In this document: one piece after another, positions 6,534 through 12,044 of the stretch
Layout of the letters: the number at the start of each line of letters is the position of its first letter
How positions within the stretch are numbered: the first letter of the stretch is position 1
Assembly (NCBI GenBank): GCA_026552835.1
Contig: JAPMTY010000107.1
Span: 1-13,420, forward strand
Reading direction: 5' to 3'
Length of the DNA: 13,420 nucleotides
Origin: Candidatus Methanoperedens sp.
GTDB taxonomy: Archaea; Halobacteriota; Methanosarcinia; Methanosarcinales; Methanoperedenaceae
Program-made: the position numbers and the translations under genes
The notes under the pieces: generated by a model
Told to the model about the DNA's origin: nothing
Seen by the model: the letters and a program-made list of their open reading frames with translations, nothing else
Databases searched by the model: none

Positions 6534-7874
6534 ATGACCATTGAAAACACATTTCCACATCTCAAAGATAGCCTCACACGCCTCGGTTACAAGGAAAACT
6601 ACTTCGAGGAAATACTCAAAGAACTCTACACGCTATTCGAAGAGATAGAATTTGAAAAGATAAAACAAACCGCTGACGCCGCCATAGTTGCAAAGGACAG
6701 CGCCGGGTTGATAAATTCCCTGAAAGACCTGATGCTTCGGTTGGAGAATAAGGGCTATTACCGTCCCGATGCTCCGACGCGCCTCATTAGGCAATTGGTC
6801 AATGGGCTTAATCTTGCGAATGAGGATATCTTTTTCCTCCTTGATAATGCAGATATCCCTGAAAAAGAAAAATCGGATGAAATGGAACTCCTTGCATCCT
6901 GCGCCGCGATAACACAGCTTGGCTATATTCTCTTAGGTTCCATTGTATCTGAAGTGAAAGCTGCAAGCTCCGGGCCCCATGTTTTTCTTTTGATTGACGG
7001 TTTCTCGCCCGATTCTATTATTTTCGTGGATTTCAGCATTGACTCGATAAAAGAAATAGATGCCCGCAAATTCGAACGGAAAGGAAATTATTACCATCTG
7101 CTGAATACAGATGGATTGGACGGGGAAACCGTTGAACTGTTAACCGGATATTATTCGTCTTTCCATATTACTTCAGGCATCGGCTTAAGCCACAATATCC
7201 ATAATAACCTCGGTCTTGCTTACGACATGATAGGAAAATATGAGGATGCAATCAAAGAGCTTAATGAAGCTCTCAGGCTTAATCCGGATTATATTGAAGT
7301 CCACAATAACCTTGGTGTAACTTATGACAGGATGGGAATGCATGAGGAAGCGGTAAATGAACTTAAAAGAGCGCTGAATCTTAATCCCGATTACGCCGAG
7401 GCGCTTTGCAACCTTGGCAATATCTATGCCAGCTCAGGCAGATACGAAGAGGCAGCCGGAGAACTGGAGGGAGCGCTCAGGATAAATCCGGAGCTTGCAA
7501 TTGCACATAATAACCTTGGCAATATCTATGCGCTTCAAAAAAGAAATGAAGAAGCAATACAGGAATTCAAGGAGGCACACAGGATTAATCCTGATTATGC
7601 CCCTGCACATAACAATCTTGGCAATGCTTATGCAGAAGCGGGGAGATTCGAAGACGCACTCAGGGAATTCCAGGAAGCGCTGCGGCTTAACCCTGAATTC
7701 CCGGAAGCCTATCTCGGAATGGGACTTGCCTATTATGCACAGAATAGTTTTGATAGGGCAGCCCTTGCAATGATACACGCAGTTTGTCTAAATCCTGATT
7801 TCCTTGAATGCGTGCCTGATAAACTGCTCCTCAAGGTAAGACAGGGCGTTTCAAGATTGAAAGGAAGAATGTAG
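6534..7874 (+). CDS. TPR protein with putative transglutaminase-like N-terminal domain
   Basis: The C-terminal half has six consecutive TPRs of exactly 34 residues at about 220-253, 254-287, 288-321, 322-355, 356-389 and 390-423, each with the NNLG..Y and EAL.LNP core. TPR arrays bind partner proteins. The N-terminal 215 residues are not TPR. They contain C123 (ASCAAITQLGYILLG), H149 (GPHVFLLI) and D166 (IIFVDFS), in the order and context of the Cys-His-Asp triad of transglutaminase-like cysteine enzymes. That assignment is inference; the 26-residue Cys-His spacing is short. There is no signal peptide or membrane helix, so it is probably cytosolic. The ATG lacks a ribosome binding site. Its stop faces a convergent gene with one base between. 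Confidence 0.85.
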   Translation: MTIENTFPHLKDSLTRLGYKENYFEEILKELYTLFEEIEFEKIKQTADAAIVAKDSAGLINSLKDLMLRLENKGYYRPDAPTRLIRQLVNGLNLANEDIFFLLDNADIPEKEKSDEMELLASCAAITQLGYILLGSIVSEVKAASSGPHVFLLIDGFSPDSIIFVDFSIDSIKEIDARKFERKGNYYHLLNTDGLDGETVELLTGYYSSFHITSGIGLSHNIHNNLGLAYDMIGKYEDAIKELNEALRLNPDYIEVHNNLGVTYDRMGMHEEAVNELKRALNLNPDYAEALCNLGNIYASSGRYEEAAGELEGALRINPELAIAHNNLGNIYALQKRNEEAIQEFKEAHRINPDYAPAHNNLGNAYAEAGRFEDALREFQEALRLNPEFPEAYLGMGLAYYAQNSFDRAALAMIHAVCLNPDFLECVPDKLLLKVRQGVSRLKGRM

Positions 7875-7875
7875 C

Positions 7876-8079
7876 TTATAACCGGTTTCTCAGGATTAAA
7901 ATCAGTATAGCGACAGGAACACCTATCGTTATTATTAACGTCCATAAGCCGTATCTTTCTACAAGCCTGCACCATGGTTCGCACATCTTTCCGCCAGTAT
8001 TACCGCAGGCATAATTGCACCAGCAGTTAATCACCGGTGTTTTCGCAACTTCCCGGTTTTTACATTTCTCAGGTATCAT
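7876..8079 (-). CDS. Cysteine-rich small membrane protein, unknown function
   Basis: I do not recognise this 67-residue protein. Six cysteines (6, 19, 21, 25, 33, 37), including CWCNYAC and CEPWC, precede one membrane helix at about 46-64 and the basic end RNRL. The cysteines could bind a metal or form disulfides. I choose the ATG at 8079 because TTTATTAA at 8102-8109 is centred about 26 bases upstream of it, predicting a leaderless mRNA. An in-frame ATG at 8097 would add six residues but lies before that start site and has no promoter of its own. It converges on the TPR gene with one base between the stop codons. Confidence 0.6.
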   Translation of the reverse strand: MIPEKCKNREVAKTPVINCWCNYACGNTGGKMCEPWCRLVERYGLWTLIITIGVPVAILILILRNRL

Positions 8080-8101
8080 AAGTAAAATAGATACCATATA
8101 C

Positions 8102-8109
8102 TTAATAAA
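8102..8109 (-). promoter_or_regulatory. TATA box of the Cys-rich membrane protein gene
   Basis: The minus strand reads TTTATTAA. Its centre is 26 bases before the ATG at 8079, which suggests a leaderless transcript. Confidence 0.4.
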
Positions 8110-8145
8110 TATGATTGCAGCAAACGCATGAAAAAAGGTAAAGAA

Positions 8146-8280
8146 CTAAATTGCATCAACATGGTTCTTGCTTTCAAGTTCTTTGATGGCGATTTCATGC
8201 ACTTTGCTGAACTGGCTTCGCCTTTCAACCCTTGTATGTTCGGCTGCACGCCTTGCAAGACCGCTCCAGAATAAATCCAT
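8146..8280 (-). CDS. 44-residue soluble protein, unknown function
   Basis: The frame is open back to a TTG at 8379, but the convincing start is the ATG at 8280. A strong GAGGTGATT ribosome binding site sits just before it, and a TATA box lies further upstream. The product begins MDLFWSGLARRAAEHTR and continues as a charged, helix-favouring sequence (QFSKVHEIAIKELES). It has no cysteines, membrane helix or signal. It is divergent from the nuclease-like gene and in line with the Cys-rich gene. No function can be assigned from sequence; the translation and transcription signals are the reason to believe it. Confidence 0.6.
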   Translation of the reverse strand: MDLFWSGLARRAAEHTRVERRSQFSKVHEIAIKELESKNHVDAI

Positions 8281-8283
8281 TTG

Positions 8284-8292
8284 AATCACCTC
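8284..8292 (-). promoter_or_regulatory. Ribosome binding site that decides the small-protein start
   Basis: The minus strand reads GAGGTGATT, a long anti-16S match directly before the ATG at 8280. This rejects the longer TTG-started frame. Confidence 0.6.
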
Positions 8293-8314
8293 AAATTGTA
8301 ATAGTTCAGTCCCT

Positions 8315-8322
8315 GATATATG
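8315..8322 (-). promoter_or_regulatory. TATA box of the 44-residue protein gene
   Basis: The minus strand reads CATATATC. A start about 26 bases downstream falls near 8292, exactly at the ribosome binding site, giving a leader of about 12 bases. Confidence 0.4.
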
Positions 8323-8403
8323 GGCGAGCCAAGAGCGGAGCGAAAGTAATCCTTTTTCACTTTCACCCCGTTTACCCAATGTTTTTCTTATGAGACCTCG
8401 TGC

Positions 8404-8901
8404 ATGGCTATAATGAAATTCTCAAGTTTCGGGGCAACAATTAATTCACATGAAATCGTAAACGCAATTTCCCGGCATGGAATCCCTGTTTTTCATACCT
8501 CGGAAATGCATATCAAGCCCTTTTTGTGCAGGAAAAGCGTGTGCAACCTTGCAGATATAATTGCGGTATTCAAGGAATCCGAGAGGTTCTATATCGTTGG
8601 AATCGAGATAAAGGAATGGGACGCTGCCGTGTACCCGAAAATCGCAATGGAGTACCTTGAAACATACAGGCGTACATGTGAGTATTTCTACCTGGCAGCA
8701 AAACATTTCTCAAAGAGCACACTTGAATTGAAAGATATAGGGCTGTTTGACCTTTCTTCCATGAAAGTTATAAAAAATCCTGCATATCTGTTTCCTGATT
8801 GTGATTTCAGGGCGCATCTTATGAAACGAATCAAAAAACATTTCAATGTTCTCCAGGGGGTAGTAGAAGACCCTTTCCAGAGAACACTTCTGGAGTTTTA
8901 A
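8404..8901 (+). CDS. PD-(D/E)XK nuclease-like protein
   Basis: This 165-residue protein is not a family I can name, but the residue pattern fits a restriction-endonuclease-like fold. There is a helix with E17 (HEIVNAI), then D51 in a hydrophobic strand (LADIIAVF), then E68-I-K70 in the next strand (IVGIEIKEW). A Tyr-rich helix-strand follows (AMEYLETYRRTCEYFYLAAK). E-D-ExK in this order is the metal-binding core of PD-(D/E)XK nucleases. It is short and has no helicase or DNA-binding partner nearby. ATG at 8404 is chosen; another in-frame ATG is at 8413, and neither has a clear ribosome binding site. The stop is followed by a T tract shared with the convergent operon. Confidence 0.7.
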   Translation: MAIMKFSSFGATINSHEIVNAISRHGIPVFHTSEMHIKPFLCRKSVCNLADIIAVFKESERFYIVGIEIKEWDAAVYPKIAMEYLETYRRTCEYFYLAAKHFSKSTLELKDIGLFDLSSMKVIKNPAYLFPDCDFRAHLMKRIKKHFNVLQGVVEDPFQRTLLEF

Positions 8902-8910
8902 ACAACAGGA

Positions 8911-8925
8911 TTTTTGACCAAAAAA
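8911..8925. terminator. Symmetrical bidirectional T-tract terminator
   Basis: TTTTTG (8911-8916) and CAAAAA (8919-8924) are inverted about two bases. The plus strand has five T and the minus strand six T. The site lies ten bases after the nuclease-like gene stop and about 65 bases after the convergent NrfD-like gene stop, so it can end both transcripts. Confidence 0.5.
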
Positions 8926-8945
8926 GTATGTCCACGCATGGCCGA

Positions 8946-8996
8946 GCCAGCGGTCAATGTCGTGTGCGGCGGATTAACCGGGCCAGCGGTTAATGT
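8946..8996. repeat. Direct repeat pair and hairpin at the operon 3' end
   Basis: GCCAGCGGTCAATGT (8946-8960) is repeated with one change as GCCAGCGGTTAATGT (8982-8996), 36 bases apart. The second copy joins a perfect inverted repeat, ATTAACCG (8973-8980) and CGGTTAAT (8987-8994), with a six-base loop. The NrfD-like stop codon at 8990-8992 lies inside the stem. It may stabilise the mRNA end or aid termination. Confidence 0.45.
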
Positions 8997-10252
8997 TCAT
9001 CCCCTATATAATCCGGGTGCTGCCGAAGCACTGGCATCCGGTTCACAATCCAGCGGTAGACAAGTACTTCGATTATCACAACCGCTGCGACTACCACAGC
9101 TTCCTTCCAGAAGAAAAGCTCCCTGTTGGGGAGCTGCCAGTTAAATGCGATAAGCGAAATATTGAACCGGTTCAATATGATTCCAACCATCGTCAGTACA
9201 GCGGTGAACTGGATAAGACCTATATTCCTTTTCTGCACCCCGTATAAGAACAGGAAAGGAAGAACTCCAAGTATCGTTATCTCAACAAGGAACCAGTGCC
9301 CGAAAGGCGTATTCAGGTAGCCCCATGCACCCTCATGTGTCACGCTGATTAACCTGAATCCAACGTAAGTAAAAAGCACGAACGATGCGGCTTTCCCAAG
9401 ACCTAGCGTAATGCCATCAAGGCTTGCCAGGTAGTGGGAGTCAGCCCTGTCCTTCATGAATACCTGCGTTAGTTTAGAGACCACGATTACCAGTGCCAGC
9501 GCTGCGCCAATGGCAGAGATAAAGGCAAGCCAGGGCAGATACGATGTGTACCACAGCGGATGAAGCTTGCCCGGCGCAAGCAGGAACATCGCGCTGAGCG
9601 CTGACTGGTGAAGGGTAGAAAGCATCACACCGAAAATGGTGAGCCCCAGGGTCATACCCGTAACTATTTTGCGGACTTTCCTCATGCCCAGCCATGCCAG
9701 GGTCGATGGTGAAAATTCAAGGACCTGTACCGTCAGGTAAAGAGCCACATGCCATGCCACCAGGAACATTACTGATGCAGTTCCGAATGAAATAATCATC
9801 GGATAATATATCCGCCAGGGGCGGCCGAGGTCTATCATCAGGAAGATTACTGCGAAGAGATAGCCAAGGAGACCTAGGAGGATTGCATTTTTTACAATCG
9901 GCTGGTATTTCTTAAGCCCGAAAATGTAAACCGCTGTCCCGACGACAAATCCCGAAGCTGAAAAAGGCACGCCGCTAAAAAGGCCCCAGCTAAGGAAAAG
10001 TCCCCATGGCTGCTCATTTGACCCTTCGGTCACTTCAGAAAGTCCGAACAAGAACCTCATTAATATTAAGTAAAGCCCTGCGGCTACGACCAGCCCTGCG
10101 GCTATGTTAATCGGTGTGATGAGTGTTTTAACATACTCTTTCATGGTAAGGCCCATAAACAGCTTATCACGTATCCAGAATGTCATAATCTCGGCGCCGG
10201 TTTGTTCATGTTTATGGTACATTTTATTTTCCGCGTTCCCGTATTCGTTCAT
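8990..10252 (-). CDS. NrfD/HybB-like quinone-interacting membrane subunit
   Basis: This is an integral membrane subunit of the NrfD/PsrC/HybB superfamily that exchanges electrons between the membrane quinone pool and an attached iron-sulfur protein. The 420-residue protein has about ten helices (near 48-69, 86-112, 123-141, 155-177, 198-215, 237-258, 284-303, 319-338, 345-364 and 384-402). HybB-type motifs include EQPWGLFLSWGLFSGVPFSASG (79-100) and IDLGRPWR (140-147). The ATG has AAGGAGGG just upstream and overlaps the ferredoxin stop codon in an ATGA, so translation is coupled. In this lineage the carrier could be menaquinone or methanophenazine; the sequence does not decide. No cytochrome b or hydrogenase subunit is adjacent. 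Confidence 0.9.
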   Translation of the reverse strand: MNEYGNAENKMYHKHEQTGAEIMTFWIRDKLFMGLTMKEYVKTLITPINIAAGLVVAAGLYLILMRFLFGLSEVTEGSNEQPWGLFLSWGLFSGVPFSASGFVVGTAVYIFGLKKYQPIVKNAILLGLLGYLFAVIFLMIDLGRPWRIYYPMIISFGTASVMFLVAWHVALYLTVQVLEFSPSTLAWLGMRKVRKIVTGMTLGLTIFGVMLSTLHQSALSAMFLLAPGKLHPLWYTSYLPWLAFISAIGAALALVIVVSKLTQVFMKDRADSHYLASLDGITLGLGKAASFVLFTYVGFRLISVTHEGAWGYLNTPFGHWFLVEITILGVLPFLFLYGVQKRNIGLIQFTAVLTMVGIILNRFNISLIAFNWQLPNRELFFWKEAVVVAAVVIIEVLVYRWIVNRMPVLRQHPDYIGDEH

Positions 10253-11169
10253 GGTTGACCCTCCTTAGTTTCCGATTTTTCATCATAAGCTGCCTGATGT
10301 TCCCTGTTACGCGACGCCAGGTAGAAGCCCCCGAGCATGGCAGGCCACATGACGAGAGTAAGATTGACCATCCCCAGGAAGTCCTTGGTGAGTTTAGGAT
10401 ACGATGTTATACCAAGGTTCATCGGGAAATCAAGCTTCTCAAAAGGAACCCCTGAAATATACAGCCAGCCGGTGCCTCCCGCTTCCTCTTCACCATACAC
10501 ATGGTCGATATATTTGTCAGGTTCACCCCATATCCTGAGTTTTGCCTGTTTCAGCAATTCGCTCCTTTTACCAAAAGTAATTGCTTCGACCGGGCATGCC
10601 TCGGCGCACGCCGGAATAAGACCTTCTGATTGCCTCTTGTAGCACATGAAGCACTTTTGTATCCTGGGAGTGAATGCACTTGAGTATTCAAACGCAGGGA
10701 CGTAGAACGGACAGGCTATGATGCAATATCGGCAGCCTATGCACAGTTTCTCATCCCATACGACAGGACCTTCTTTTGTCTTTTTCATTGCGGCTACAGG
10801 GCAGGCTGAGACGCAAGCCGGCTCGTCGCAGTGCATGCACTGGACTTTGCGGTAAACCGGTTTTCCATCTTTCCCTTCATAACGATTGACAGCGGTGTAT
10901 GACTGTACGTCTGCCACGTAGGGTTTTCTTTTCTCTTCAAAAACCGAAGTGTCCTCGAACGAGGTTTTTGGCGGCGGAAGGTTGTTTGCTTTATTACACG
11001 CCGCTTCACATTTGCGACATCCAATACACCTTGTAGTATCGGTGAGCATTCCGACGCGGTCAGGGTTGCCTGTGTAGTCCAGAGATGCCAGTGCAGTTCC
11101 CTGGCTTCCAACAACGCCGCAGGCAATCAGCGATCCCCCGATTTTTAGAAAGTTCCTTCTGGTTATCAT
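10249..11169 (-). CDS. HybA-like Tat-exported ferredoxin with four [4Fe-4S] sites
   Basis: This electron-transfer subunit should sit outside the membrane. A Tat signal (TRRNFLKIGG then a hydrophobic stretch to about residue 29) precedes four Cys motifs: C48/51/54/58, C111/114/119/123, C143/146/149/153 and C173/176/188/192. These 16 cysteines suit four [4Fe-4S] clusters, as in HybA. A single helix at about 264-284 near the C-terminus anchors it, again HybA-like, and 306 residues is close to family length. The ATG follows GGAGGATAAT. The preceding cytochrome stop is one base away, and the end overlaps the NrfD-like gene by four bases. It probably passes electrons between the quinone subunit and the heme protein. 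Confidence 0.92.
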   Translation of the reverse strand: MITRRNFLKIGGSLIACGVVGSQGTALASLDYTGNPDRVGMLTDTTRCIGCRKCEAACNKANNLPPPKTSFEDTSVFEEKRKPYVADVQSYTAVNRYEGKDGKPVYRKVQCMHCDEPACVSACPVAAMKKTKEGPVVWDEKLCIGCRYCIIACPFYVPAFEYSSAFTPRIQKCFMCYKRQSEGLIPACAEACPVEAITFGKRSELLKQAKLRIWGEPDKYIDHVYGEEEAGGTGWLYISGVPFEKLDFPMNLGITSYPKLTKDFLGMVNLTLVMWPAMLGGFYLASRNREHQAAYDEKSETKEGQP

Positions 11170-11170
11170 A

Positions 11171-11962
11171 TTATCCTCCTATAGGTTTGTGACAGCCCTG
11201 GCATGTATTACCTGCGCGCCCGGCGTGGTCGGCAGGTACTACAGCAGCTCCCCCTACACCTTTTTCATGGCATTTGAGGCAGCTATCGTGATAAACGATC
11301 TTCGATTCCTGCCCGCCCGGGATTCCATTCTGGTGGCATCTGGGGCAGGTTTCCCATGTCAATGTGTGAGGACGGGGCGGACCTGAAATGATACTGGAGG
11401 TTTGAATAGCCCCGGAATGGCATTTAGTGCAGCTTTCAGGGCCGCTGCCGAAATCCTCTTTGTGGCACGACATACAGCGCTGATGGTAGGCAGCCTTCAA
11501 ACCAGGCATGCTTGCGTTATGCGGATTATAAGGTGCCCCGTGGCAATCCTTGCATGCATGGATTTCATCCCCGCTATTATGATGGCACGTGGCACAAGTG
11601 ACCTTGCCGTTCATGGCTTTATGAAAATCAATTACAGGTTCGTATTTCAAGGATAGGTATTCTGAAGAATTGACCTTGAACCATGTGGCATTGGCCTGTA
11701 AACCAATCGTTGCCGGATTGCTGGCAATATCAGAGGTTACGGAAGCGTTTGTATGAGCAGCATCCGTATCATATGAAGATACTACGATTGCCGCCCCGCC
11801 AAATATCAGTGAAAGCGGGACAAACAGTGAAACCATTTTAAGAACTTCTTTTTCCTTTGTATTTACCAGCATCCACAATGCAATAAATGCAAAGCCAAAC
11901 GCAACCACTATCAGGTATTCTATTCCTTTGACGAATGTTATGTATTCCAGCAATGTTTTCAT
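11171..11962 (-). CDS. Membrane-anchored heptaheme cytochrome c
   Basis: The 263-residue protein has two N-terminal membrane helices (about 15-33 and 44-62), then a linker and a heme domain outside the membrane. Seven CxxCH motifs lie at 123-127, 137-141, 163-167, 178-182, 206-210, 228-232 and 254-258. Eight other histidines in the domain (114, 128, 135, 148, 160, 199, 225, 246) could serve as distal ligands, so bis-His low-potential hemes are plausible. It heads the ferredoxin and NrfD-like operon and has a GGAGGATAAT ribosome binding site identical to that of the next gene. It probably exchanges electrons with the ferredoxin subunit and external cytochromes. I cannot name the exact cytochrome family. 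Confidence 0.9.
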   Translation of the reverse strand: MKTLLEYITFVKGIEYLIVVAFGFAFIALWMLVNTKEKEVLKMVSLFVPLSLIFGGAAIVVSSYDTDAAHTNASVTSDIASNPATIGLQANATWFKVNSSEYLSLKYEPVIDFHKAMNGKVTCATCHHNSGDEIHACKDCHGAPYNPHNASMPGLKAAYHQRCMSCHKEDFGSGPESCTKCHSGAIQTSSIISGPPRPHTLTWETCPRCHQNGIPGGQESKIVYHDSCLKCHEKGVGGAAVVPADHAGRAGNTCQGCHKPIGG

Positions 11963-11969
11963 ATTATCC

Positions 11970-12044
11970 TCCCGAATTTATTTTGCTTGTTTACCCCTTT
12001 CCTTTGTGTTCCAACCATCCCGCCTTTTCCAAAGCGATTTGCTC
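11970..12044 (-). promoter_or_regulatory. Leader region of the cytochrome operon
   Basis: About 80 bases separate the upstream gene from the cytochrome start on the same strand. The proximal end has a strong GGGAGG site (11968-11973). I see no convincing TATA box at a useful distance; AAAATAAATT is too close to the ATG. The operon may therefore be co-transcribed with the upstream gene, or use a promoter inside it. Confidence 0.3.

Noticed and set aside
6515..6544. Nine-codon ORF overlapping the TPR gene start
   Set aside because: It lies at or before the predicted transcription start and has no ribosome binding site.
7194..7803. 102-base tandem similarity in DNA
   Set aside because: It is explained by the 34-residue TPR units of the encoded protein, not by a separate DNA repeat or CRISPR array.
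8076..8258. Minus-strand 60-codon frame overlapping the 44-residue protein gene
   Set aside because: It lies in another frame of the better supported small gene, has no ribosome binding site and crosses the promoter of the Cys-rich gene.
8342..8364. GAAAGT/ACTTTC inverted repeat between divergent genes
   Set aside because: Only six pairs with an eleven-base loop; expected by chance in this composition.
8914..9144. Plus-strand 76-codon frame across the convergent junction
   Set aside because: It crosses the T tract and runs antisense into the NrfD-like gene, with no family likeness.
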